Positions 1 through 7,951 of a DNA stretch of 64,000 nt are shown here, piece after piece. The notes under the pieces were generated by a model. It did not search any database, had not been told where the DNA came from, and was given only the letters and a program-made list of their open reading frames with translations. The stretch's first letter is position 1. Each line of letters opens with the position of its first letter. Location of the stretch: assembly GCF_008368715.1 (NCBI RefSeq), contig NZ_SMRS01000002.1:297484-361483 (forward strand), read 5' to 3'. The DNA comes from Nitrincola tapanii (GTDB lineage Bacteria; Pseudomonadota; Gammaproteobacteria; Pseudomonadales; Balneatricaceae). The translations under genes were made by a program, and so were the position numbers.

Positions 1-1065
1 TTTGGGGCGAATCTTCAGGCCAGTTTTCAAAACCCTTGGATCATCTCGATCTTTAGCGGCCTGTTTGTGCTGTTAGCGCTGTCGATGTTTGGTTTTTATG
101 AGCTGCAGTTGCCCAACCGTTTACAAACCCTACTTAGCCAGAAGAGCCATCAACAGCAGGGTGGTCAGGTTTGGGGAGTCGCGATAATGGGCTTCCTCTC
201 GGCACTGATCGTGGGCCCGTGTATGGCGGCACCTCTGGCCGGCGCACTTATCTATATTGGCCAAACCGGCGATCCTTTTCTCGGAGGGGCGGCACTCTTT
301 GCGCTCTCGATCGGGATGGGAGTTCCTTTGTTACTAGTCGGGACATCCGCCGGTAAATTACTGCCGCGCGCGGGTGCTTGGATGAAAGGCATTAAAGCCG
401 GTTTTGGTGTGATGCTCTTGCTCTTAGCGGTGTGGATGCTAGATCGAATTGTGCCGGTGCAGATCACCATGCTGCTGACGGCGATCATTCTGATTATCAC
501 CGCTATCTATATGAATGCGCTCGAACGTTTAGATACAGCCAGTCATGGCATAACGCGCTTGTTGAAGGGGCTTGGGCTGATTCTTTTGGTCTATGGTATA
601 GCGCTCTTACTGGGTGTTTTTTCAGGCGGACGCAGCTTGGTCTATCCATTGCAAGCTTGGGCCTCGGCATCCAGTCCAGGTTTTTCGACATCGAGCACCC
701 CGGCGATGAGCTTTGTCCGTGTCACTGAGCGGCAGAGCCTAGAGGCCTTATTGGCGGATGCAAAAAAGCAAGCGCAGCCGGTGATGCTGGATTTTTATGC
801 AGATTGGTGTGTGACCTGTGCGGAAATGGAAGAGATCACTTTTCGAGATGCCGCGGTGCAACAACGCCTGGATAGCTTTATGCGAATCAAAGTGGATGTC
901 ACGCGTAATGACGCGGAAGTTCGTGCACTGAATCGCCAATATCAGGTGTTTGGTCCGCCCGCTTTGGTTTTCTTTGACAGCCAGGGGCGTGAGCGGACAG
1001 AGTTCGCGGTACACGGTGTGATTGCCCCAGAACCTTTATTAGAGCAGATCGCTGAATTGCGTTGA
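1..1065 (+). CDS. dsbD: Thiol:disulfide interchange protein DsbD, 3' portion
   Basis: The reading frame is open from base 1, so the 5' end lies outside the window and about 354 C-terminal residues are visible. DsbD carries electrons from cytoplasmic thioredoxin across the inner membrane to periplasmic oxidoreductases. The visible part begins inside the polytopic membrane domain (hydrophobic stretches up to about nucleotide 640). It ends with a periplasmic thioredoxin-like domain holding the redox pair WCVTC near nucleotide 805; the family usually has CVAC. The last strand and helix of the thioredoxin fold are present, so the 3' end looks complete. A GTG at 67 is only an internal codon. The family assignment is secure; the missing N-terminal domain cannot be judged. 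Confidence 0.93.
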   Translation, partial: FGANLQASFQNPWIISIFSGLFVLLALSMFGFYELQLPNRLQTLLSQKSHQQQGGQVWGVAIMGFLSALIVGPCMAAPLAGALIYIGQTGDPFLGGAALFALSIGMGVPLLLVGTSAGKLLPRAGAWMKGIKAGFGVMLLLLAVWMLDRIVPVQITMLLTAIILIITAIYMNALERLDTASHGITRLLKGLGLILLVYGIALLLGVFSGGRSLVYPLQAWASASSPGFSTSSTPAMSFVRVTERQSLEALLADAKKQAQPVMLDFYADWCVTCAEMEEITFRDAAVQQRLDSFMRIKVDVTRNDAEVRALNRQYQVFGPPALVFFDSQGRERTEFAVHGVIAPEPLLEQIAELR

Positions 1066-1129
1066 GTGCCTCTTTCAGCGCTTTCCGCTGGCAGGATTGG
1101 CAATTTTGACATGGTTTTCAAATCAAAAT

Positions 1130-1224
1130 TTTCACGGCAATCATTGACGTGAAATTAAAAATTAACAAACCAAAAAGTCCGAATTAGTTTGAAAAAGACT
1201 CCAATCACGTCGACAATAAACGTG
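1130..1224 (+). promoter_or_regulatory. Two matched inverted repeats upstream of abiEi (candidate AbiEi operators)
   Basis: Two inverted repeats of identical geometry lie between dsbD and abiEi. The first is CACG at 1133-1136 and CGTG at 1148-1151; the second is CACG at 1206-1209 and CGTG at 1221-1224. Both have an 11-base spacer. The first extends to TTTCACG/CGTGAAA. AbiEi antitoxins of characterised systems bind a pair of inverted repeats in their own promoter and repress the operon. That this pair does so is inferred from position and symmetry. The second repeat ends 35 bases before the abiEi start. Confidence 0.55.
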
Positions 1225-1259
1225 TATTTTGCTTTTTATAAACCAATGTAGGGCCAGCC

Positions 1260-2033
1260 ATGCTGAACACTGAAGCCAGACAGCAACTACAGAAACTGCT
1301 GCCGTTGGATATGATCGCCACCAAACCATGGCTGGAGACGCAAGGACTCAGCCTGCATTTTCTGGACAATGCGGTACGCAGCCAAACGCTGATCCCTGTC
1401 GTGGCCGGTGTTTACACTCGACAAGAAGCGAGACTATCCTGGAAAGGAATCGTTGCCTCGTTGCAACGCATGGCCGATGTTCCTGTTCATGTCGGAGGCT
1501 TGACCGCGTTAGAGCTGGAAGGCCTTGGTCATTACCTGTCCAAAGGAAACACACCCAGGGTTCACCTCTATTCTGCTGAGATGCTGCCTAGATGGCTGGC
1601 TAGAATCGATGCGCCAGCACAATTCGAGTGGCATGGCACTCGTCGCCTTTGGCCCGAGACGCTAATGCAAGACAAGCAGTACCTAAGGCAAGATAGCTGG
1701 CAAGCATCACTCCCTCCACTTGATTATTCCTGCCCAGAGAAAGCCATTTTAGAGCTCTTAGCTACAGTGCCCAATACCATCAGCTTTGAACATGCTGACC
1801 AGCTTATGCAGGGATTACACAACCTCTCGCCACGTAAGCTGGACGTCTTACTGAAAGCCTGTTGCAGTATCAAAGTAAAGCGGCTTTTTCTCTGGCTGGC
1901 AGGAAGACATCAACACGCTTGGTTTAAGCACCTGACACCAGAACAGTATGCACTGGGTAGCGGGAAACGACTGATTGCTAAAGGCGGCAAACTAGAGCCA
2001 ACCTGGCAAATAACAGTGCCTAAGGATATGTGA
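1260..2033 (+). CDS. abiEi: Type IV toxin-antitoxin antitoxin, AbiEi family
   Basis: This 257-residue protein resembles AbiEi antitoxins (AbiEi_3-type): an N-terminal winged-helix DNA-binding part followed by a C-terminal domain needed to neutralise the toxin. In characterised AbiE systems the antitoxin both represses the operon and counteracts AbiEii without forming a stable complex. The start is the ATG at 1260, behind a weak AGGG ribosome-binding site. The stop is separated by four bases from the next gene, which has the toxin signature, and this pairing is the strongest support. Two matched inverted repeats sit upstream. AbiE modules act in phage abortive infection and plasmid or island maintenance. 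The recognised phage target is unknown. Confidence 0.85.
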   Translation: MLNTEARQQLQKLLPLDMIATKPWLETQGLSLHFLDNAVRSQTLIPVVAGVYTRQEARLSWKGIVASLQRMADVPVHVGGLTALELEGLGHYLSKGNTPRVHLYSAEMLPRWLARIDAPAQFEWHGTRRLWPETLMQDKQYLRQDSWQASLPPLDYSCPEKAILELLATVPNTISFEHADQLMQGLHNLSPRKLDVLLKACCSIKVKRLFLWLAGRHQHAWFKHLTPEQYALGSGKRLIAKGGKLEPTWQITVPKDM

Positions 2034-2037
2034 AAAC

Positions 2038-2952
2038 ATGAGCAGACAAAGCCACTACTTCCGACAAGTGCAGCTACTACTCAGGATTATTCCCTTTATT
2101 GCGCGGCACGACTGTTTCGCTCTCAAAGGTGGAACCGCTATTAATTTGTTCGTTCGTGACTTTCCTCGACTTTCGGTTGATATCGATTTGGTTTTTCTAC
2201 CCATGATGGAACGGTATGAAGCTCTACAGACCATCAAGAGCAACCTAGATACTCTAGCCTCCACGATCACGACTAACATTGACAATACTCGTGTTGTACG
2301 CGCCTTCCAGGATAAATCAGATGCTCTGCGTTTATTAGTGGAGCGAGATAACGTCCAAATCAAAATTGAACTCTCTCCAGTATTACGTGGCACGGTTTAT
2401 GCTCCTAAAGTCATGCAGGTAAGTGAAGCAGTCGAAGATGAGTTTGGCTTTGCCGAAATGGCTGTGGTGAGTTTTTCCGATTTATACGCGGGGAAAATCT
2501 GTGCGGCACTAGATCGTCAACACCCGAGAGATCTTTTCGATGTCAAGCAATTACTAGATAACGAGGGACTCACTGATGAGCTTCGCAAAGCTTTGTTGGT
2601 TTATATTATTAGCCACCCTCGTCCCATTGCCGAGCTACTCAGGCCAAACTTCAAGGATATTTCAGATGTTTACGAAGGGGAGTTTCGGAATATGGCCGAT
2701 CAGGATATTCCCCAAGTAGAGCTCGAGGCTACTCGGGAACAGTTGGTGAGGCTCATAAATTCTTCTTTGACGCCTCAGGAGCGATCATTTTTACTATCTT
2801 TCAAAAATCTCACTCCCGATTGGTTTCTTTTGGATCTGTCAGGAGTCGACCAATTACCTGCTGTGCGTTGGAAACAGCAAAACCTGGCCAAAATGAACCC
2901 AGAGAAACATTCAGAAGCTTACCATCGGCTTCAACAAATATTGATGATATAA
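2038..2952 (+). CDS. abiEii: Type IV toxin, nucleotidyltransferase AbiEii/AbiGii family
   Basis: This 304-residue protein carries the family signature near its N-terminus: the KGGTAIN motif around residue 32, followed by an S-x-D-x-D acidic motif (SVDIDLVF). These are the nucleotide- and metal-binding residues of the DNA polymerase beta-like nucleotidyltransferase fold. A later Y-A-G-K-I-C-A-A-L-D-R-Q-H-P-R-D-L-F-D segment is also typical of the family. AbiEii-type toxins transfer nucleotides onto tRNA and arrest growth when the antitoxin fails. The gene starts four bases after abiEi with AAGGA ten bases upstream, so translation is probably coupled. The length is normal and the catalytic residues are intact, so it is likely active. 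Confidence 0.88.
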   Translation: MSRQSHYFRQVQLLLRIIPFIARHDCFALKGGTAINLFVRDFPRLSVDIDLVFLPMMERYEALQTIKSNLDTLASTITTNIDNTRVVRAFQDKSDALRLLVERDNVQIKIELSPVLRGTVYAPKVMQVSEAVEDEFGFAEMAVVSFSDLYAGKICAALDRQHPRDLFDVKQLLDNEGLTDELRKALLVYIISHPRPIAELLRPNFKDISDVYEGEFRNMADQDIPQVELEATREQLVRLINSSLTPQERSFLLSFKNLTPDWFLLDLSGVDQLPAVRWKQQNLAKMNPEKHSEAYHRLQQILMI

Positions 2953-2990
2953 AGCCCAACCCTACAAGGGACAGGGCTCTAACTTTATTT
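2953..2990 (+). terminator. Possible terminator after abiEii
   Basis: AGCCC and CCCT (2953-2963) pair with AGGG and GGGCT (2967-2978), with a small internal bulge and a three-base loop. A loosely T-rich stretch follows. The hairpin starts directly at the abiEii stop codon. The T-tract is interrupted, so this is a moderate call. Confidence 0.45.
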
Positions 2991-3042
2991 TCGCTGCTCA
3001 ATCCACCATAGCAGATCTGAAAGCTGCCAATGATCATCTTAC

Positions 3043-3059
3043 GCTCAGACTCTCTGAGC
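3043..3059. other. Perfect 7-bp hairpin in the convergent intergenic region
   Basis: GCTCAGA at 3043-3049 and TCTGAGC at 3053-3059 form a perfect stem with a three-base loop. It lies between the convergent abiEii and isochorismatase genes. It has no T-run on either strand, so its role is unclear. Nothing else was recognised between 2990 and 3153. Confidence 0.35.
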
Positions 3060-3153
3060 AATAGCTCATACTGGCCTGATTGACTGAGCACTTGAGTACA
3101 AACTTCTTAACTAGACATTAAATTTAAGTTTATGAGCGGATGCCGAGCACAGA

Positions 3154-3705
3154 TTAAAGGTTGCGCAGATAGTTGCGGCTGATATAACGAAAGGCATCTG
3201 TATCGGCCTGGCGTAACCACTCAAAGGCCACCATCTCTCGACTCACCACCTGAATTCCGGCTTGGCGAAAGCGTTCGAGGGCGAGTGCTTTATCTTCAGG
3301 TCGGCGTGAGCTGATGCAATCCTCAACCACAAATACCTCACGTGCTTGCTGTTTAAGCTGCAACGCCGTCTGCAACACACAGACATGGGCTTCGGCGCCG
3401 ATGATGACAAATTGATTGTATTGCTGGGCATTCAGCGCATTTCGTACCTCGCTTTCTGCCGCAGCAGAAAAATGGGTCTTGCTCAGAATACGTTCTGCCG
3501 GAATCAACTCCTGTAAGCTCTTGAGTGTGCTGCCTAATCCTTGTGGATACTGCTCGGTTGCCCAAACCGGAATATGCAGATGATTGGCTACTTCAATCAG
3601 CCAGCGACTGTGCTTCAGCAGGCGTTTGGGTTTATGCAGAGCCGGCATCAATTTTTCTTGTAGATCGATGACGAGCAAACAGGAGGTATCGGGATGAATC
3701 AACAT
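3154..3705 (-). CDS. Isochorismatase-family cysteine hydrolase (YcaC-like)
   Basis: This 183-residue protein belongs to the isochorismatase-like hydrolase superfamily, cytoplasmic enzymes with an Asp-Lys-Cys triad. The Asp is in LLVIDLQEKL near residue 14, the Lys in ILSKTHFSA near residue 76, and the Cys in the G-A-E-A-H-V-C-V-L-Q-T-A motif near residue 109. The length is typical for the YcaC and nicotinamidase-like branch. The substrate cannot be deduced; YcaC itself is of uncertain function. The gene lies 49 bases downstream of the flavoprotein gene on the same strand and may share its transcript. The start is the ATG at 3705. Confidence 0.85.
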   Translation of the reverse strand: MLIHPDTSCLLVIDLQEKLMPALHKPKRLLKHSRWLIEVANHLHIPVWATEQYPQGLGSTLKSLQELIPAERILSKTHFSAAAESEVRNALNAQQYNQFVIIGAEAHVCVLQTALQLKQQAREVFVVEDCISSRRPEDKALALERFRQAGIQVVSREMVAFEWLRQADTDAFRYISRNYLRNL

Positions 3706-3754
3706 AGTGAGGGGCCTTTATTTGGGTTTTAAATTATGAGTTATAGTTTCGACA

Positions 3755-4885
3755 TCAAGATGCGGGCGGGAGTTGGCTGAGCAGTTTGCGCGCTACTGCC
3801 ATGGCATCGCTACGGTTGACCGGAATCACGCCCTGGGAGCCACGCTTGCACCAGCCAACACAGAAAATCCCCGGTGCAATTTCTCCTTCCTCATGGATAA
3901 AGTGTCCCTTCTCTTGATCAAAAGGCAAGTCATCCAAAGGACGGCTTTGGTAGCCTATGGCTTTCACCAGGCTATGGATCGGTAATTCTAGAGTTTCACC
4001 ACTGGGGATGGCACGTCCCTCTTTTAGATGGTTACGCATTAACGTCATGCTGGCTAAATGTCCCTGAGCATCGGCATGCAGGGCAAGGGGAGAAACTTGA
4101 AACATAAAGCGGATCAAGCAGCGTCCCGGTTCGGCCAGGTTTTGAGAGTAGAGTTTAAGTTGTTGCAGGACTTGCTGTTTTGAATGGGGTAGGAGACTTA
4201 GATCGATATTTTCTAGATCACTGGCCCGCAGCGTGGGTAGGGCGGCGTCTAATTCACCTAACTCTTTTAACTCAGGCAAACTGAAACCGGCTTCAACCGG
4301 GCCGCGTCGACCGAGAATCCAGATCTCTTGTAGTGCCTGTTGCAGAGCGTTGCGTTCAGCACGAATTGAGGGTTGGCTGATCGCCTCTTGCATCTCATCA
4401 GTGGTTTTACACAGGACTCGGGCTAGATCTAAAGCCACGTTACCCTGGCCAATAATGGCTAAGCGTTTACCGAGTTTAGGGTGCAAGGCTGCTTGTTCGG
4501 GATGTTGATTGTACCAAGTGACTAACTCGGCAGAGCCATAAACCCCCGGCAGATGTTCACCCGGAATTTTCAGGGCTCGATCCTCGAGTGCGCCGGTGGC
4601 GATAAGAATCCAGGGGAATTCGCTCTGTAAGGAGGCAAAACTGCGATCCACACCGATTTCACACTGGGTATGCAGGTGGATCTGAGGTTTTGCTAAGGTG
4701 CGGGTAAAGCTCTGCTTGATTTGGCGGGTGATGGCATGATCCGGTGCGACACCATATTCCACCAACCCAAAAGGCTGGGCTAGACGTTCAAAAATATGGA
4801 TCTCTAGATCTGGGCGTTTACTTGAGAGAATCTCAGCGCTGAAGCAAGCAGCAGGGCCGCTGCCAATAATTGCAATCTTAAGCAT
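3755..4885 (-). CDS. FAD/NADP-dependent ferredoxin (adrenodoxin) reductase family protein
   Basis: This 376-residue flavoprotein belongs to the adrenodoxin reductase / FprA family, which moves electrons between NADP(H) and a ferredoxin through bound FAD. The FAD-binding GSGPAACFSAE motif is at residues 8-18, followed by the GLVEYGVAPDH signature. The NADP-binding motif IGQGNVALDLARVL lies near residue 150 with GRRGP about 45 residues later. The C-terminal FAD contact GWCKRGSQGVIPVNRSDA is present. It is shorter than the usual 450 or so residues of FprA and FDXR, but no core motif is missing. The ATG at 4885 is preferred because the first beta strand follows directly; a GTG at 4891 would add two residues. 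Confidence 0.85.
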   Translation of the reverse strand: MLKIAIIGSGPAACFSAEILSSKRPDLEIHIFERLAQPFGLVEYGVAPDHAITRQIKQSFTRTLAKPQIHLHTQCEIGVDRSFASLQSEFPWILIATGALEDRALKIPGEHLPGVYGSAELVTWYNQHPEQAALHPKLGKRLAIIGQGNVALDLARVLCKTTDEMQEAISQPSIRAERNALQQALQEIWILGRRGPVEAGFSLPELKELGELDAALPTLRASDLENIDLSLLPHSKQQVLQQLKLYSQNLAEPGRCLIRFMFQVSPLALHADAQGHLASMTLMRNHLKEGRAIPSGETLELPIHSLVKAIGYQSRPLDDLPFDQEKGHFIHEEGEIAPGIFCVGWCKRGSQGVIPVNRSDAMAVARKLLSQLPPAS

Positions 4886-5049
4886 GTTCACCGTCTCATT
4901 AAAATGCCTTGGCAGCTTAACACAGGGCAGAAATTTGAGAAGATTTCTGATGCAGGTCAGTGACCTAAAGGAATCTGATAGGCTGAAGTTTCCAAAATTA
5001 ATGCTTTCGGGTAAGGTTACTTAAGGAACATCTAAAAGGATGCGTAATC

Positions 5050-5706
5050 ATGGATAAGCCCTCGCCTATGAAGCACTGGTTTTTGCGTAGTCTATTGAGT
5101 TTAGTTTGCCTCTCTCCCGTCTGGGCTTTCGCCGAACAGCCTGACTTTACTCTGATTCCTGCGACACCTGAGTTGTTGGAGAGCGTTAAACAAGGGGGGT
5201 ATGTGCTCTTCTTGCGTCATGGTCCAACGGATGCGCGTCAGCCGGATCAGGTGCCTGTGGATCTTAATGACTGCGCAACACAACGCCCTTTAACTGAGGA
5301 GGGGCGAGAGTTGATGGTGCGCATCGGTCATTTTATTCGTCAGTTTGAGTTACCTCATGATGAGATTTACACCAGCCCTTTGTGCCGAGCGGTGGAGACC
5401 TCTCAACTGGTCTTCCCTCAGCATGAAATCACCCTAGATCCGAATCTGATCTATGTGGCGGCACTGACATCAGAAGAAAAAATCCCTATCGTTGCGCGGA
5501 CTCAGGCTTTGCTCTCCCGACCCAGCACCCCCGGCTCTAACCGTATTGTTGTGGCGCATGGCCCCAATCTAGTGGAGGTGATGGAGTATTTTCCTGTTGA
5601 AGGTACGCTGGTGATTTTTCGCCCTGACCCGGAAAATGCGAGTTTTACCTATTTAGGCAGTGTTGAGCCCTCGCTCTGGCCTGTACTCCTCAAAACTAAG
5701 GATTAA
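5050..5706 (+). CDS. Exported histidine phosphatase family protein
   Basis: This 218-residue protein has an N-terminal signal peptide, a hydrophobic core followed by an A-F-A cleavage site near residue 29, so the mature enzyme is probably periplasmic. The histidine phosphatase signature FLRHGPTD contains the nucleophilic His near residue 57. The second catalytic His is in VVAHGPNLVEV near residue 178, and an acidic and Arg-containing segment (SPLCRAVETS) lies between them. The family removes phosphate from small molecules or proteins; the substrate is unknown. The start is supported by AAGGA ten bases upstream, with an in-frame ATG at 5068 also possible. The next gene begins five bases after the stop, so the two are probably cotranscribed. 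Confidence 0.85.
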   Translation: MDKPSPMKHWFLRSLLSLVCLSPVWAFAEQPDFTLIPATPELLESVKQGGYVLFLRHGPTDARQPDQVPVDLNDCATQRPLTEEGRELMVRIGHFIRQFELPHDEIYTSPLCRAVETSQLVFPQHEITLDPNLIYVAALTSEEKIPIVARTQALLSRPSTPGSNRIVVAHGPNLVEVMEYFPVEGTLVIFRPDPENASFTYLGSVEPSLWPVLLKTKD

Positions 5707-5711
5707 CTTGC

Positions 5712-7883
5712 ATGCGTGCAGCGCGCACCGTTCTGTTTATGTTCTTTATGCCCGCGCTACTGATGTTGGTAGCGGCGGCCTTGGTCGGTTATTTTTCGCT
5801 GACCAGTTTACGTGCTGAATACCAGCGCTTGAGCGAAACCCAGGTGCTGGATATGGCCACCCTGCAGCGTGCTGTGGAATTTAATGGTGAAATTGCACAG
5901 CTGCAAAATCGTGTCAGTTCGACCTTAACCGGAGCACGTCAACGCACCTTGAGCGACATTCAGCTTTATCGTATGCACAGCCAGCTGGTGAATGAGTTGG
6001 CGGTGTTGCAAGTGAGAGTGGATGAGTTGGCCAGCGAAGCTTTGTTGCTTGAGGTTAACCACAACTCTGCACGGGGTTTGCAGCAAGAGTTTTCCAGCTT
6101 CCGTAATCTGGTGATCATGGCCACTGAGATCGCCGCGATTGATGCCGACACAGCCGATGAATACTTTGTCCGCGCCCAACAAAATTTTGTCGATTTTTCT
6201 ATCTTCTCCAACCGGATTGTTAATTTATTGACTGAGCGAGCTTACCATCGCCATCAAGAAGATTTCGCCAGCCATGAATCCCTCTTCTCGCAGATTCTAT
6301 TTTTCAGTGTGATGGCAATTTTGATTATTTCCGCGCTTGCGATGTTTTTAGGGGAGTACATCAGCCGTCGCATGCTCGATATCGCGGACGCTTTAAGTGC
6401 TTTGGCACGTTATCAACAAGGAGATCTGGTTTTACCGAAAATGGCGGCCTTGCAGCAGCATTCCAAGGGCGAATTGGGCCGTATTGCCGGGGCTTTATTG
6501 GGTTTTCGTGATGCCATTGCGCGACGGATTCAGGCGGAAGAGGAGAATCATCGTTTGCTTTATTTTGATCTCCTCACCGGATTGCCGAATCGGCGTATGC
6601 TGGCAGAGAAGCTACGCCATGCCATTGCCGTCTGTGAACGTAATCGCAATCGCAGTGCCTTGCTCTGGATCGATGTGGATCGTTTTAAGTTGCTAAATGA
6701 TACACGTGGTCATCAGGCCGGTGATGACTTCTTAAAAACCTTGAGTGAACGTTTGCGTTTTTTAGGCTTTAGTGATGAATCTCTGGCGCGTGTGGATGGT
6801 GATGAGTTCACCATCTTGTTGGAGTCCTTGAGTGATTCGCCAGTGATGGCAGCACGTATCGCACGCGCGCAGGCACAGAAGATTAGCGCCAGTTTAAATC
6901 GTGAGTATCGTATAGCTGGGCATTCACATTATTTGAGTGTGTCGATTGGGATCGTGATGTTCTCAGGCTTAGATGAAGAGCCTGATCAGTTGATGAAACA
7001 TGCTGAGATTGCTAAATACCAAGCCAAAGCCCGCGGCCAAGGCAGCATCTGTTTCTTTGATCCGCAATTACAGACAGAGCTTGAGCGTCGTGCCGATTTA
7101 GAGAATGAGTTGCGCCAAGCGACGGAAAAACAGCAGTTGCGTCTTTTTTATCAACTGCAGTTGGATTCAAAAGGGCAGGCTGTCGGAGCCGAAGCCTTGT
7201 TGCGCTGGTTACACCCTAAGCGAGGCCTGGTTTCACCTGCAGACTTTATCCCGCTGGCGGAAGAGTCTGGCTTGATTCTGCCTATGGGCTATTGGGTGAT
7301 GAGTGAAGCCTGTCGCCAATTAAAAACTTGGCAAGCACAGGCGGAGACGGCTGATCTGACCCTCTCGGTCAACGTCAGTGCGCGTCAGTTCCAGCAAGAG
7401 GATTTTGCCGATCAAGTGATCGGTTTGATCAGTGCCCATGCGATTCGCCCAACCGGTTTAAAATTGGAGCTGACGGAGTCCGCCGTGTTGGAGGATGTGG
7501 AAGCGGCGATTGAAAAAATGCATCGTGTGCGTGCGCTGGGGGTGCGTTTTTCCATGGATGATTTTGGCACAGGTTATTCTTCACTGCAGTATCTAAAACG
7601 TCTGCCGTTGGATCAGATTAAGATTGATCAATCCTTTGTGCGTGATCTGGGAGAAGATGAAGAAGATGATGCGATCATTCGCACGATTATTGCCATGAGC
7701 CAGGCGATGTCTTTGCAAGTGATTGCTGAGGGCGTTGAAACAGAAGCTCAGCGTGCCTGTTTGGAAAGTTATGGCTGTCACCTCTACCAAGGCTATCTGT
7801 TTAGTAAGCCCCTACCGATTGAAGAGTGTGAAGGCTTGTTTAAACGTTTTGCGCCTTGGCGAGAAACGGTACGTTCAGCCTAA
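5712..7883 (+). CDS. Membrane GGDEF-EAL protein with degenerate GGDEF motif
   Basis: This 723-residue inner-membrane protein is probably a c-di-GMP phosphodiesterase. A first transmembrane helix (residues 8-30) and a second (about 196-218) enclose a roughly 165-residue periplasmic helical sensor region, and a HAMP-like linker follows. The GGDEF domain reads RVDGDEF near residue 359, so the first glycine is replaced by Asp, and no RxxD inhibitory site precedes it; cyclase activity is doubtful. The EAL domain is intact: AEALLRW near 492, NVSARQF, LELTESA, DDFGTGYSSL, KIDQSFV and EGVET, the metal-binding and catalytic set. It lies between a periplasmic phosphatase and an HDOD protein on the same strand, with short gaps. 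Confidence 0.92.
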   Translation: MRAARTVLFMFFMPALLMLVAAALVGYFSLTSLRAEYQRLSETQVLDMATLQRAVEFNGEIAQLQNRVSSTLTGARQRTLSDIQLYRMHSQLVNELAVLQVRVDELASEALLLEVNHNSARGLQQEFSSFRNLVIMATEIAAIDADTADEYFVRAQQNFVDFSIFSNRIVNLLTERAYHRHQEDFASHESLFSQILFFSVMAILIISALAMFLGEYISRRMLDIADALSALARYQQGDLVLPKMAALQQHSKGELGRIAGALLGFRDAIARRIQAEEENHRLLYFDLLTGLPNRRMLAEKLRHAIAVCERNRNRSALLWIDVDRFKLLNDTRGHQAGDDFLKTLSERLRFLGFSDESLARVDGDEFTILLESLSDSPVMAARIARAQAQKISASLNREYRIAGHSHYLSVSIGIVMFSGLDEEPDQLMKHAEIAKYQAKARGQGSICFFDPQLQTELERRADLENELRQATEKQQLRLFYQLQLDSKGQAVGAEALLRWLHPKRGLVSPADFIPLAEESGLILPMGYWVMSEACRQLKTWQAQAETADLTLSVNVSARQFQQEDFADQVIGLISAHAIRPTGLKLELTESAVLEDVEAAIEKMHRVRALGVRFSMDDFGTGYSSLQYLKRLPLDQIKIDQSFVRDLGEDEEDDAIIRTIIAMSQAMSLQVIAEGVETEAQRACLESYGCHLYQGYLFSKPLPIEECEGLFKRFAPWRETVRSA

Positions 7884-7951
7884 ACTCTATTCGATGCCAT
7901 TCACTGTCTGTTCCATATTTAATCTCAAATTCGATCTCCAGGGTGCCCTCT

